Both the position numbers and the translations under genes were made by a program. Positions 53,448 to 62,308 of a stretch of DNA of 64,000 nucleotides are shown here, piece by piece (the stretch's first letter is position 1; every line of letters starts with the position of its first letter). The notes under the pieces were generated by a model. It worked only from the letters and a program-made list of their open reading frames with translations, was not told the DNA's origin and ran no database searches. Source of the stretch: Aestuariibius sp. HNIBRBA575 (lineage in GTDB: Bacteria; Pseudomonadota; Alphaproteobacteria; Rhodobacterales; Rhodobacteraceae); NCBI RefSeq assembly GCF_040932005.1, contig NZ_CP162414.1, positions 647,501-711,500 of the forward strand, in the 5' to 3' direction.

Positions 53448-54152
53448 ATGATGGAAAACGTGATCTTCCGGTTCCGGGGTATGTTTGGCATCCCTGTTGA
53501 AATCGGGCAATCCATCTTTGGGTTTGTGCTGATAATGTTTTTGCTGGGCGCCAGTTCTGGTGACCCTTTTCAGATCGTTCTGTTTTTGGTTGTGATCCTT
53601 GGATCAATCTACCTGCACGAGGTCGGCCATGCCTGGGGATATCGCGTTCAGGGTTTGGCCGTGGATCGGATCCTGCTTTATGGCGGTGGTGGGCTGTGTT
53701 TTGGGGCCGCCAGCGCCAAACCCCGCCAGATGGAGCTGATCGTGGCCATGGGGCCCATCGTTAATCTGGTCCTGTGGGCCGTGGCCGGGATTGCCCAATG
53801 GGCGCTGTTTAGTTTCGCCATGAGCGGCGGGGTATCGTCGCAATTCATGGCCGAGGTTGTGACGTTTAGCTTCAAGGTGCTGGCGATGATCAAAGTCGTC
53901 AATATCTGGCTGTTTGCGTTTAATATGATGCCGGTTCAGCCCCTTGATGGCGGGCGGCTGTTTCATCTGGCGATGGTGCGGATATTGCCCCCCGATGCGG
54001 CGTTGCGCATCACGGGCAAGGTCGGGCTGGTGTTTTGTTTCCTGTGGATTCCGGCGATGATTGCCTTGTTTGTGTTCGCGGGCTGGATCCTGTTCTTTTT
54101 CCCGTCGTTCAAAATGCATATGGCCATGTCGCGCGGCGAACGGAGCTATTGA
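53448..54152 (+). CDS. site-2 protease family (M50) membrane metalloprotease
   Basis: The 234-residue polytopic protein has the zinc motif LHEVGHAWGYRVQG (HExxH in a membrane helix) and the conserved NMMPVQPLDGGRLFHLA (NPxPLDGG-like) that supplies the third ligand, with about five hydrophobic segments. It is a minimal rhomboid-independent intramembrane protease without PDZ or CBS domains. A strong AAAGGAGG precedes the start. Its stop TGA overlaps the ATG of the phosphatase gene. Confidence 0.88.
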   Translation: MMENVIFRFRGMFGIPVEIGQSIFGFVLIMFLLGASSGDPFQIVLFLVVILGSIYLHEVGHAWGYRVQGLAVDRILLYGGGGLCFGAASAKPRQMELIVAMGPIVNLVLWAVAGIAQWALFSFAMSGGVSSQFMAEVVTFSFKVLAMIKVVNIWLFAFNMMPVQPLDGGRLFHLAMVRILPPDAALRITGKVGLVFCFLWIPAMIALFVFAGWILFFFPSFKMHMAMSRGERSY

Positions 54153-54592
54153 TGCGGGTTCTGTTTGTCTGTCTGGGCAATATTTGCCGATCCCCCTCCG
54201 CCGAAGGCGTGACTCGCGCCATGGCGCAAACCGTTGGTCTGACGCTGGACAGCGCCGGCACTGCGGGCTGGCATGTGGGCAATCCACCCTATGCTCCGAT
54301 GCAAGAGGCGGCCCTCAAACGGGGGTATGACCTGTCACCGCTGCGGGCGCGGCAATTCACGGCTGCGGATTTTGACAGCTTTGATTTGATCATCGCGATG
54401 GACGCGACCAACTTGTCTGACATCAACGGGTTGCGCCCGATCGGCAATGACACGCCCGTGCGCGTATTTACCGATTACGCGCCCGAAACCGGGGCCGACC
54501 ATGTGCCGGACCCGTATTACACGCGCGACTTTGATGGATGTCTGGACCTGATTGAAACCTGCGCCACTGCGCTGATCCGCGATTTGGCTTAG
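54152..54592 (+). CDS. low molecular weight protein-tyrosine phosphatase
   Basis: The 146-residue enzyme begins MRVLFVCLGNICRSPSAEG, which contains the catalytic CX5R loop (CLGNICR, residues 7-13), and has the general-acid Asp in DHVPDPYYTRD. It is cytosolic. The ATG overlaps the preceding stop as TGATG, which fixes the start and indicates translational coupling to the site-2 protease. Its final 4 bp overlap the convergent lipoprotein gene. Confidence 0.94.
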   Translation: MRVLFVCLGNICRSPSAEGVTRAMAQTVGLTLDSAGTAGWHVGNPPYAPMQEAALKRGYDLSPLRARQFTAADFDSFDLIIAMDATNLSDINGLRPIGNDTPVRVFTDYAPETGADHVPDPYYTRDFDGCLDLIETCATALIRDLA

Positions 54593-54906
54593 CTGCACAT
54601 CCCGCGGGCTGTGTCGCTAAAATTGCGATACCGCTGCCAGAACCGTTCTGCCGAACGCCCATCTGCTGTGCGCGCTGCCTGTGCCAAATCCGGTGTTTCA
54701 AAAAACGTCGCCGCACGGGCCTGTTCGGAAGATGACAGCGTCTGATTGGCCGCCTGTTGCACACAGGAACACAGCTGACGATTAGCCGCATCGCGGTTGG
54801 CCGCCAAACACGCCTGAGAAATCGGACCAGAAGGCCCAGAAACGCGCCCCCCACTGCCACATGCAGTCAAAGTAAGGGCGGCAATTAGGGCAATACATAT
54901 ACGCAT
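54589..54906 (-). CDS. lipoprotein with conserved Cys pair
   Basis: The 105-residue precursor has a lipobox (LTLTACGSGG). The mature part includes ISQACLAANRDAANRQLCSCVQQAANQTLSSSEQARAATFFE and a last Cys (ARGMCS). The CSCVQ-A pattern is widespread in Rhodobacterales proteins that are sometimes labelled arginine transporter without evidence. The upstream frame to 55011 lacks a signal. It is divergent from ppk2, sharing about 210 bp of promoter region in which I see no clear regulatory site. Confidence 0.78.
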   Translation of the reverse strand: MRICIALIAALTLTACGSGGRVSGPSGPISQACLAANRDAANRQLCSCVQQAANQTLSSSEQARAATFFETPDLAQAARTADGRSAERFWQRYRNFSDTARGMCS

Positions 54907-55117
54907 GATCTGTCTCGAAATTATACCTGTTGAACTGGCCCGCCCGTTTTCCCAGTGCTGCGCCAAGTGTTGATCCCAGTATGACCGCAACCTAAGCTTA
55001 ACGCAATTCACATGTTTTCAACTTTCACCGCAGCCCCTTGAGACATGTCAATAAAACCGTCACAGAAGGGGATTATGCGGTGTCAGACGGATTGACGACA
55101 AAGACGACAAGGAGCGG

Positions 55118-56038
55118 ATGATGGATTTCGGACAGGATGAACAAGGGCGCGATTGGCTGGAAATGGAGCTGGCGGATACGCTGGACGAAGACTACGAAAT
55201 CGAGCTTGAAGACGCGATCCTGTCGATGAAAATCCGCGAAATTTACCGCGACCACCACGGCCCCACGATTCCGCGCCCCGATTATTTCCGCAATCTGCTG
55301 CGTTTGCAGGCCGAATTGATCCGGCTTCAGGATTGGGTTGTGCATACGGGCGAAAAGGTTGTGATCCTGTTTGAGGGGCGCGATTCTGCGGGCAAAGGCG
55401 GGGTGATCAAACGGATCAATCAGCGCCTGAACCCACGGGTTGTGCGCACCGTGGCCCTGCCAGCGCCGTCGGATCGGGAAAAAACCCAATGGTATTTTCA
55501 ACGCTACGTGCCGCATTTGCCCGCCGCCGGTGAAATCGTGCTGTTTGACCGCAGTTGGTATAATCGCGCCGGGGTCGAACGGGTCATGGGCTTTGCCACC
55601 GAAAAACAAGTCGAAGAGTTTTTCAACGATGTTCCCGAATTTGAACGCATGTTGGTACGCTCTGGGATCAAGGTTGTGAAATACTGGTTTTCAGTGTCCG
55701 ACGAAGAACAGCAAATGCGGTTCCTGATGCGCATTCACGATCCACTAAAACAGTGGAAATTGTCACCGATGGATTTGCAAAGCCGTGTGCGCTGGGAAGA
55801 TTACACCCTGGCCAAAGAAGAGATGATGGCCCGCACCAACATCCCCGAAGCCCCGTGGTACATCGTGCCCGGCAATGACAAAAAACGCGCCCGGCTGAAT
55901 TGCATCGATCATCTGCTGACGATGTTCCCTTATGGCGACGTCCCCCACGAAGACATCGACCTGCCCGAACGGGTGTATAATTCGGATTATGAACGCTCCA
56001 AAATGCCCCGTGAGCTATACGTGCCGCAGAAATATTAG
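55118..56038 (+). CDS. ppk2: polyphosphate kinase 2
   Basis: PPK2 uses polyphosphate to phosphorylate nucleoside mono- or diphosphates. The 306-residue protein has Walker A LFEGRDSAGKGGVIKRI, the lid/Walker B segment VLFDRSWYNRAGVERVMGF, and RWEDYTLAKEEMMARTNIPEAPWYIVPGNDKKRARLNCIDHLL. The spacing fits class I PPK2 (ADP/GDP phosphorylating). AAGGAGCGG precedes two tandem ATG codons (55118 and 55121). It may be linked physiologically to the PhoX phosphate gene elsewhere in the window, but they are not adjacent. Confidence 0.94.
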   Translation: MMDFGQDEQGRDWLEMELADTLDEDYEIELEDAILSMKIREIYRDHHGPTIPRPDYFRNLLRLQAELIRLQDWVVHTGEKVVILFEGRDSAGKGGVIKRINQRLNPRVVRTVALPAPSDREKTQWYFQRYVPHLPAAGEIVLFDRSWYNRAGVERVMGFATEKQVEEFFNDVPEFERMLVRSGIKVVKYWFSVSDEEQQMRFLMRIHDPLKQWKLSPMDLQSRVRWEDYTLAKEEMMARTNIPEAPWYIVPGNDKKRARLNCIDHLLTMFPYGDVPHEDIDLPERVYNSDYERSKMPRELYVPQKY

Positions 56039-56114
56039 GGGGATCCGCACCGCCATTGCAAAAAGCACGTAAATCGTAGATTTGATCATTTATTTACTCA
56101 TTGGATAAAAATCT

Positions 56115-57125
56115 ATGGCGTCGCTACAGGTTCTTCGTGCAATCGCAGCTCTATTGGTCGTCGGGTTTCACCTTCAGGCTGCGATGGTGTCTGAAGGGCA
56201 CCCAAACAGTATCTGGCGGGTTTTCCAATTTGGCGAAGCCGGTGTCGACCTGTTTTTTGTACTCAGCGGTTTCATCATTTATTTTGCGTCACAACGTCAG
56301 GCGGGCGGGGATGCCTGGACATTCATAAAGGGCCGTTTCCTAAGGGTTTATCCCGTTTTTTGGGCCGTGTTGTTCGCGTATGTCATCGTCTATTTTGTTG
56401 GGGCAAAAGTGTTGGGGGATGTTTCGCTATCGCCTGACTGGATGTCGGTTCTGCGATCCGCGTTGTTGATCCCTTATCCCGGTCACGTCCCGATTGTTGC
56501 ATGGACGTTGTCACTTGAAATTCTGTTTTACGGCATTTTTGCGCTAACGTTTTTTCGCGGCGGAACCAAGATGCTGTTGGCCGGGATGAGTATTTGGTCA
56601 ATCTGCGCGCTCAGCTACACATACGGCCTGTCATTTCGCACACCATGGTTGGCATTTGTGTTAAATTCGGTGGTGCTCGAATTTTTCTATGGCGTGATCT
56701 TAGGGGTCGTCTTTGTCCATTTTGGAACACGCTTTTGGCGCATCGCCCTTGGGGTCGGGCTGTTTTTGCTGACCCTCAACATGACCGGAATAGGACATAA
56801 CTGGCCCGTCGGTCGAGAGGTAACAACCGGCCTGCCGGCGATGTTGATCGTTTACGGTTTGCTCGGGGTTAAAAGACGTTTTCCGCAATGGGTGCTGTTG
56901 CTCGGGGATGGGTCATATGTCTTGTATTTGGTGCACTTACTGGTGTTTTTGGTCGTTGGAAAAACCTATGAAATCGTGACCGGCACCTCGCCATATCTGA
57001 ATATATGGTCGGTGGCTCTGTTGGCAGTTGCGGCGATTGTGCTGTCTTGTGCGGCCCATGTACTGGGCGAGCGTCCCTATCAGAAATGGTATAAATCCCG
57101 GCTGATAAGGCGGCGGGACATATAA
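56115..57125 (+). CDS. acyltransferase 3 family (OafA/YrhL-like) membrane protein
   Basis: The 336-residue protein has about ten hydrophobic segments and begins MASLQVLRAIAALLVVGFHLQ, the Arg-His signature of acyltransferase 3 proteins (RAIA...H). It also has FGEAGVDLFFVLSGFIIYF and GRFLRVYPVFW. These enzymes O-acetylate surface polysaccharides or other exported glycans. It is alone on this strand between ppk2 and lepA. Such genes are frequently part of variable surface-glycan loci, and together with its unrecognised neighbour it suggests an accessory patch. Confidence 0.9.
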   Translation: MASLQVLRAIAALLVVGFHLQAAMVSEGHPNSIWRVFQFGEAGVDLFFVLSGFIIYFASQRQAGGDAWTFIKGRFLRVYPVFWAVLFAYVIVYFVGAKVLGDVSLSPDWMSVLRSALLIPYPGHVPIVAWTLSLEILFYGIFALTFFRGGTKMLLAGMSIWSICALSYTYGLSFRTPWLAFVLNSVVLEFFYGVILGVVFVHFGTRFWRIALGVGLFLLTLNMTGIGHNWPVGREVTTGLPAMLIVYGLLGVKRRFPQWVLLLGDGSYVLYLVHLLVFLVVGKTYEIVTGTSPYLNIWSVALLAVAAIVLSCAAHVLGERPYQKWYKSRLIRRRDI

Positions 57126-57157
57126 TCATTATTGCTGGCAAAACGTTGGGCCCAAGG

Positions 57158-58318
57158 TCAGCCTCCGGCCAAGGCTTTGGCGAATTGCGCCGCAGCTTTG
57201 GCGACGTTCTGGACGGTTTCAATCGTTGTTGTTGGTCCGACAGTTAATGTGGCGACGCCCATCGTGGCGCCAGCGGCAGCGGCCGTTTTAACCGCAGCGT
57301 CTAAGCCGATGTCGATTTTTTGCCCACAATAAAAGCCAATCTTTTTGGCGATGTCCCAGATTTGGTGGGCGACCAGATCGATTAATCTCGGGTCTGGCGT
57401 TTCATCCGGGGCGTCAAATTTGCGCAGCTCTTCTTTGAGCGTTGCGATTTTTTCGCGCAATAGCGCCAATTGTTCACGCTGAATTGGCACCGTGTCATCA
57501 AGGGGATGTTGGCCGTCATGATTGTCGCTGTTGCCAAGGTAAATGGGTTGCTTGGCCAACGTGATCAGCTGTTCTTCGAGGGCGTTGATGGCTTCAGCTA
57601 ATCGATGCGCTCCGAGTATAGCTTCAATTTTGGCTGCGATTTTTTCCGGAGCATCGGAACCTTCCCAATGCTCATTTGGGATTGAAGCGATTTTCTCTAA
57701 AAGCGTACTTGGGTAGTAGGACGTTCCATTCCAAGCATTGTCAAACCAGCCCGCCCAAAAAGACCACTGAGATCTAGGAGGGATGGCTAAATTGTAGAGG
57801 GATTGTAACAATACTCTGTCGTTCTTTTTTTGCTCATTCAGGTACACAGGCTTATTCAATAACGAAGCGACACGGCTTTCTGCCATGGTCACATCTTGAC
57901 CGGCCAAAAAAGTAGCATCGCTAATGTAAGCTTCTAACTCGAGGGGGCCTTCAGCAAAGTCGATGAAATAGGTTGACAGCTCTGAAGCTTGAGCGACGTC
58001 CGAAGTTGCTGTGGTCGCCGATGAATATGCCGCTACCGTTGCCTTCACGACATAGGCATTGTGCGCCGCATTGCGAGCTGCTTTCGCAAGATATTCGGAC
58101 TTTCTCCGGCTAATCGCTGCGACTTGCGAGATAAGAATTGCACGTAAAACAGAAAGTCGTGCATTTTCTGAAAAAGACAACTCATCTAATTCGTCACGAA
58201 ATTGCAAATGTTCAGGCGCAACCCGCAACGCCGCCCGGTACGCCAGTGCAATTGCAACCCGCTGTGGTCGCTCCTCTAACCACCTTTCCACACTCTCTCG
58301 ATCCGTAAACTCTACCAT
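57158..58318 (-). CDS. hypothetical protein (386 residues), accessory
   Basis: The protein has no signal peptide. The N-terminal part ([25 protein letters not shown]) is helical and runs into Ala-rich helices ([25 protein letters not shown]). A middle region follows with a [14 protein letters not shown] aromatic cluster, then a coiled-coil-like stretch ([21 protein letters not shown]). It ends in a low-complexity Ala/Gly/Thr segment ([20 protein letters not shown]), which could insert into a membrane. I do not recognise the family. Base composition, especially in the middle, is AT-richer than lepA. It is divergent from lepA with only 62 bp between the start codons and converges with the acyltransferase gene. 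Confidence 0.7.
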   Translation of the reverse strand: MVEFTDRESVERWLEERPQRVAIALAYRAALRVAPEHLQFRDELDELSFSENARLSVLRAILISQVAAISRRKSEYLAKAARNAAHNAYVVKATVAAYSSATTATSDVAQASELSTYFIDFAEGPLELEAYISDATFLAGQDVTMAESRVASLLNKPVYLNEQKKNDRVLLQSLYNLAIPPRSQWSFWAGWFDNAWNGTSYYPSTLLEKIASIPNEHWEGSDAPEKIAAKIEAILGAHRLAEAINALEEQLITLAKQPIYLGNSDNHDGQHPLDDTVPIQREQLALLREKIATLKEELRKFDAPDETPDPRLIDLVAHQIWDIAKKIGFYCGQKIDIGLDAAVKTAAAAGATMGVATLTVGPTTTIETVQNVAKAAAQFAKALAGG

Positions 58319-58380
58319 ACCTGCCTCAAATGCCCTTCACCCCATTGACGGGGCTTCAAAACCCTTACATATCCTCATCC

Positions 58381-60180
58381 ATGACAGACCTCGCTCATAT
58401 CCGCAATTTTTCGATCGTGGCCCATATTGACCACGGGAAATCCACCCTTGCTGATCGCTTGATTCAGGAAACCAACACGGTTGCCGATCGCGACATGAAG
58501 GAACAGATGCTCGACAGCATGGATATCGAGCGCGAGCGCGGGATTACCATCAAAGCCAACACCGTTCGGATCGAATATGTCGCCAATAATGGCGAAACCT
58601 ATATTCTGAACCTGATCGACACGCCCGGCCACGTGGATTTCGCCTACGAAGTGTCCCGGTCCATGCGCGCGGTTGAGGGGTCGCTGCTGGTTGTGGACAG
58701 CACCCAGGGCGTCGAAGCGCAAACCTTGGCCAATGTGTATCAGGCGATTGATGCGGATCATGAAATCGTCCCGGTACTGAACAAAATCGATTTGCCCGCG
58801 TCTGAATGCGACCGTGTGGCCGAACAGATCGAAGACGTCATCGGCATCGACGCGACAGATGCCATTCGGGTCAGCGCTAAAACCGGTGTCGGGATCAAAG
58901 ACACCCTCGAAGCGGTTGTGCATAAATTGCCCGCGCCCGTCGGGGACCGCGATGCGCCGCTCAAGGCGATGCTGGTGGACAGTTGGTATGACGCCTATCT
59001 GGGTGTGATCGTGCTGGTGCGGATCATTGACGGCACCCTGAAAAAGGGTCAGCGGGTCAAATTCATGTCCAATGGCACCCTGCATAGCGTGGACCGCGTT
59101 GGGGTGTTTCGCCCGGAAATGGATATGGTTGATGTGCTGGGCCCCGGCGAAATCGGGTTCCTGACCGCGTCGATCAAACAGGTGCGTGACACCCGCGTTG
59201 GCGACACAATCACCAATGATCGCAACGGCACAGAAGTGGCGCTGGACGGGTTCAAACCCGCGCAACCGGTGGTGTTCTGTGGCCTGTTCCCCGTGGACAG
59301 CGCCGAATTCGAAGACCTGCGCGACGCCATCGAAAAACTGGCGCTGAATGACGCGTCGTTTAGCTTTGAAATGGAAACATCTGCGGCGCTGGGCTTTGGC
59401 TTTCGCTGCGGGTTCCTGGGCCTGCTGCACCTAGAGGTGATCCGCGACCGCGTGGAACGCGAATACAACATCGAACTGATCACGACCGCCCCGTCCGTGG
59501 TCTATCACGTCTATGCCAAAGACGGCAGCATGGAAGAATTGCACAACCCCGCCGACATGCCCGACATGACGCTGGTTGACCATTTGGAAGAGCCGCGGAT
59601 CAAGGCGACCATTCTGGTGCCGGACGAATATCTGGGCGACGTTCTGAAACTGTGCCAAGACCGCCGCGGTATTCAGATGGACCTGACCTATGCCGGGTCG
59701 CGCGCCATGGCCGTCTATGATCTGCCGCTGAACGAAGTGGTGTTTGATTTTTACGATCGCCTGAAATCCGTGACCAAGGGCTATGCGTCCTTTGACTACC
59801 AAATGACCGGCTATCGTCAGGATAATCTGGTGAAAATGTCCGTGCTGGTGAATGACGAACCGGTGGATGCGCTGTCGATGATGGTGCACCGGGATCGCGC
59901 CGAACAGCGGGGCCGGGCCATGTGCGAAAAGCTCAAGGATCTGATCCCGCGCCACATGTTCAAAATCCCGATCCAAGCAGCCATCGGCGGCAAAGTCATC
60001 GCCCGCGAAACCCTGTCAGCCCTGCGCAAAGACGTAACCGCCAAATGTTACGGCGGCGACGCATCGCGCAAACGCAAACTGCTGGACAAACAAAAAGCCG
60101 GTAAGAAAAAGATGCGCCAATTCGGTAAGGTGGATATCCCGCAAGAAGCGTTTATTTCAGCCCTAAAAATGGACAGCTAG
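58381..60180 (+). CDS. lepA: elongation factor 4 (back-translocase)
   Basis: LepA/EF4 is a ribosomal GTPase that affects translocation and ribosome biogenesis. The 599-residue protein (ATG at 58381; upstream ATG at 58330 rejected as lying in divergent promoter DNA) has G1 [15 protein letters not shown]3 [13 protein letters not shown]4 NKIDLP, and the LepA-specific C-terminal domain ([51 protein letters not shown]). The stop codon lies inside a perfect inverted repeat (60161-60193). Confidence 0.97.
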   Translation: MTDLAHIRNFSIVAHIDHGKSTLADRLIQETNTVADRDMKEQMLDSMDIERERGITIKANTVRIEYVANNGETYILNLIDTPGHVDFAYEVSRSMRAVEGSLLVVDSTQGVEAQTLANVYQAIDADHEIVPVLNKIDLPASECDRVAEQIEDVIGIDATDAIRVSAKTGVGIKDTLEAVVHKLPAPVGDRDAPLKAMLVDSWYDAYLGVIVLVRIIDGTLKKGQRVKFMSNGTLHSVDRVGVFRPEMDMVDVLGPGEIGFLTASIKQVRDTRVGDTITNDRNGTEVALDGFKPAQPVVFCGLFPVDSAEFEDLRDAIEKLALNDASFSFEMETSAALGFGFRCGFLGLLHLEVIRDRVEREYNIELITTAPSVVYHVYAKDGSMEELHNPADMPDMTLVDHLEEPRIKATILVPDEYLGDVLKLCQDRRGIQMDLTYAGSRAMAVYDLPLNEVVFDFYDRLKSVTKGYASFDYQMTGYRQDNLVKMSVLVNDEPVDALSMMVHRDRAEQRGRAMCEKLKDLIPRHMFKIPIQAAIGGKVIARETLSALRKDVTAKCYGGDASRKRKLLDKQKAGKKKMRQFGKVDIPQEAFISALKMDS

Positions 60181-60193
60181 TCCATTTTTAGGG
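60161..60193. repeat. 14-bp perfect inverted repeat across the lepA stop codon
   Basis: CCCTAAAAATGGAC (60161-60174) and GTCCATTTTTAGGG (60180-60193) are perfect 14-nt arms around the loop AGCTA. The last lepA codons and the stop TAG lie inside it. The RNA hairpin is AT-rich and its U tract is inside the stem, so it may act as a bidirectional terminator, but it is unusually long for that. Confidence 0.8.
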
Positions 60194-60196
60194 ACG

Positions 60197-60235
60197 GTGG
60201 GCGTAAGCGATTGGCAAAGCCAATGGCGGGCCCAC
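60197..60235. repeat. nested inverted repeat after lepA
   Basis: GTGGGC (60197-60202) pairs with GCCCAC (60230-60235) and encloses a second hairpin, TTGGC-AAA-GCCAA (60211-60223). It begins 4 bp after the preceding palindrome. The compound structure resembles REP-type elements. Confidence 0.55.
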
Positions 60236-60282
60236 ACGAGTGTTAGGTTTAAGAATGGTGATTAAAGATAGGAAGTTGAATA

Positions 60283-61152
60283 TTGGTAGATGATGTCAGG
60301 AAACCACCGTCGAAATTGTTTAGATATCGCTCAAATGAAACCGAATACTTTTGGGATGACCTAGATAAAGCTATTTTCGAAAGACGGTTTTTTATGACAC
60401 CCGCTACGATCCAAAATGATCCGTTTGAAAGTAGCCCCAGTATTGTCGAAGTTGATCCAGTTCGGCTTCAAGAAATTTTGATCGATATTCACGGCTCAAG
60501 CCCAATAATTCCAAAAAAAATCATAGAAGAGAGAATTGGGCGAGAGATTTCAGGGCGAGTGTATCGCTCTGAATTCAAGCATTTCTCTGCACATAACTTT
60601 GAGTTAGTTGAAGAGTATTCAAGACAAGCTACAAAATCTTACAGATCCTTGGCAAAGCGAGTTCAAATTGCTTGTCTTTCAGAGGCGCATGATTCAATCT
60701 TAATGTGGGGGCTATACAGCAATAGCCACAAGGGAATATGCATTTGCTTTGATGTCGCTATGCAGGAACATGTCATAGGGGAAGGGTTGGTTTCGGCAGT
60801 TGAATACTGTTCCAATAGACCAAGCCTTTCAGTGGAGGAGTTGTTATCCGATAAAGTAGGTCCTGACGATGCGAAAATCATGCAGCAAGGGGAAAGGCTA
60901 TTTCTTCAGAAATCTGCGGATTGGGCTCATGAAAAGGAGTGGAGATTGTTCGGTGCTAGCAAAGATGAGGCAAAAGGGGAGTATCTAAAGTCTAGTTCTT
61001 TGGTGCCTTCAGGATTGATTTTTGGCTGTCGTGCCGAACAACAACAGGTAGATGAAGCATTCGAAAGGTATGGTGATCTAATTCCTTTGTATAAATGTGA
61101 ACTATCTTCAAACTCGTTTGAGTTGCGTTTCCGCGAATTAGACGCTCGTTAA
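60283..61152 (+). CDS. DUF2971 domain-containing protein (accessory, AT-rich)
   Basis: The 289-residue protein shows the DUF2971 pattern: LFRYRSNETEYFWDDLDKAIFERRFFMTPATIQNDPFE at the start (compare YRY...L....FxNDPFE) and IACLSEAHDSILMWGLYSNSHKGICICFDV in the middle (compare CFS....LMWxHYAxxHKGxCIxF). The domain is of unknown function. The start is a TTG at 60283 with AGGAAG seven bases before it. The gene is much AT-richer than lepA and phnA on either side and is bracketed by inverted repeats at 60161-60235 and 61167-61294, all of which suggests acquisition. Confidence 0.85.
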   Translation: MVDDVRKPPSKLFRYRSNETEYFWDDLDKAIFERRFFMTPATIQNDPFESSPSIVEVDPVRLQEILIDIHGSSPIIPKKIIEERIGREISGRVYRSEFKHFSAHNFELVEEYSRQATKSYRSLAKRVQIACLSEAHDSILMWGLYSNSHKGICICFDVAMQEHVIGEGLVSAVEYCSNRPSLSVEELLSDKVGPDDAKIMQQGERLFLQKSADWAHEKEWRLFGASKDEAKGEYLKSSSLVPSGLIFGCRAEQQQVDEAFERYGDLIPLYKCELSSNSFELRFRELDAR

Positions 61153-61166
61153 TTTATGCCCGGCAC

Positions 61167-61294
61167 GGGCCACGCCCGACCCTCCCCATGGGAGGGCGTT
61201 TTGCAACGTACCAATAGATCGCTCTGCCACACACTTTGTACGGCCCTATGATGCACAAACCGGTTGGATGCCCACCCAGGGTCGGGCGTGGCCC
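61167..61294. mobile_element. 128-bp element with 17-bp terminal inverted repeats (REP/MITE-like)
   Basis: GGGCCACGCCCGACCCT (61167-61183) is the exact reverse complement of AGGGTCGGGCGTGGCCC (61278-61294). Just inside the left arm is a second hairpin, CCCTCCC-CAT-GGGAGGG (61180-61196), followed by CGTTTTG, which could terminate the DUF2971 transcript. No open reading frame of note lies inside. The size and terminal repeats suit a non-autonomous element or REP doublet, which a RAYT-type transposase could mobilise. Target-site duplications were not identified. Confidence 0.5.
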
Positions 61295-61353
61295 TGTGTT
61301 GTGCCTTCCGAATAACCAACCTATACGCGGCGGACCTGATTTAGGATGTTGCC

Positions 61354-61863
61354 ATGACATGCCCGCTTTGCTCTGCTGATGCCCCTTTGTCGGCCTATGA
61401 CGTGCCGGGGGGTGCTGCGTCGGCATCCGTGCCGATTTGTGCCACGTGTGTGGATCAGATCGACGGGGAACCAGACCCAAATCATTGGCGGGGGCTGGCC
61501 TCTGCGATGTGGTCCGAAACTCCGGCCATTCAGGTGATTGCTGCACGGATGCTGAATCGTCTGAGCGATCAGCCTTGGGCGCAGGATTTGGCCGATCAGA
61601 TGTATCTGGACGACGACACCCAAGCTTGGGCCGATAATGTCGCCGCCCAAAGTCAGCACAAAGACAGCAATGGCGTGACGTTGAATGCGGGCGACAACGT
61701 GGTGCTGATCAAGGATCTGCCGGTCAAAGGTGCGGGGTTCACCGCCAAACGGGGGACGGCCGTGCGAGGGATTTCGCTGGTTGCGGACAACCCAAACCAC
61801 ATTGAGGGCCGCGTCGAAGGGCAGCGCATCGTGATCCTGACTCAGTTCGTCAAAAAGAAATAG
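61354..61863 (+). CDS. phnA: PhnA (YjdM) family zinc-ribbon protein
   Basis: The 169-residue protein has an N-terminal zinc ribbon (MTCPLCSADAPLSAYDV ... PICATCVDQI, two Cys pairs) and the C-terminal PhnA domain (DSNGVTLNAGDNVVLIKDLPVKGAGFTAKRGTAVRGISLV). Despite its name the family has no proven role in phosphonate use; the N-terminal half here is longer than in E. coli YjdM. It is a single-gene unit immediately right of the inverted-repeat element. Confidence 0.9.
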   Translation: MTCPLCSADAPLSAYDVPGGAASASVPICATCVDQIDGEPDPNHWRGLASAMWSETPAIQVIAARMLNRLSDQPWAQDLADQMYLDDDTQAWADNVAAQSQHKDSNGVTLNAGDNVVLIKDLPVKGAGFTAKRGTAVRGISLVADNPNHIEGRVEGQRIVILTQFVKKK

Positions 61864-61938
61864 GGATTGACCCACATCAATCCTGCCCCGCGTCGGATAT
61901 GCCAAAACCGCGATGTAATCTTTCTATAGGGGGCGCTT

Positions 61939-62118
61939 ATGCTTCGTTTGGCATCCACACTTTATTCCATCATCGGCTCTTCGCTGGCCGGGGCCCTGAT
62001 CGTCGTGGCCTTGGTCACGGGATACGATACCGTGCAACCGATCCTGATCGCGGCGTTGATCGGTTTCACGCTGGGAATCCCCGTGTCTTGGGGCGTGGCC
62101 AAAGCATTGATGGGCTGA
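61939..62118 (+). CDS. small two-helix membrane protein (59 residues)
   Basis: The frame encodes MLRLASTLYSIIGSSLAGALIVVALVTG, then YDTVQP, then ILIAALIGFTLGIPVSWGVAKALMG. These are two hydrophobic helices joined by a short loop. AGGGGG lies five bases before the ATG. Proteins of this length and pattern are conserved in Rhodobacterales and are sometimes mislabelled CTP synthetase. The function is unknown, and the location is the inner membrane. Confidence 0.75.
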   Translation: MLRLASTLYSIIGSSLAGALIVVALVTGYDTVQPILIAALIGFTLGIPVSWGVAKALMG

Positions 62119-62172
62119 GCGACGGAAACCCGGTTGGCGTCCGTATAAGACGGGCAACCAACGGAGGGTTCG

Positions 62173-62304
62173 ATGCGTTTTCTACCTTATGTCTTTGTGA
62201 TTGTGCTGGGCGGGCTCAGCCTTGGCACAATTGCGACCTCACAATCCTTGGCGAAACAGGGCTGTGCCACCGATGTGGTCGCTGATTTGAACGTCACGCA
62301 ATAG
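62173..62304 (+). CDS. small exported or membrane-anchored protein (43 residues)
   Basis: The frame MRFLPYVFVIVLGGLSLGTIATSQ continues SLAKQGCATDVVADLNVTQ and is preceded by a strong Shine-Dalgarno, CGGAGGG. The N-terminus is a signal peptide or anchor and the mature part has a single Cys. It follows the 59-residue membrane protein by 54 bp on the same strand. Function unknown; the good ribosome binding site is the main support. Confidence 0.55.
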   Translation: MRFLPYVFVIVLGGLSLGTIATSQSLAKQGCATDVVADLNVTQ

Positions 62305-62308
62305 CGGG

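Noticed and set aside
58375..59430. 351-codon minus-strand frame antisense to lepA
   Set aside because: It is a shadow of the lepA codon pattern, and lepA motifs are complete.
60240..60294. ATG at 60255 as start of the DUF2971 gene
   Set aside because: It is in a different reading frame and meets a stop after twelve codons; the TTG at 60283 is in frame with the domain and has a Shine-Dalgarno.
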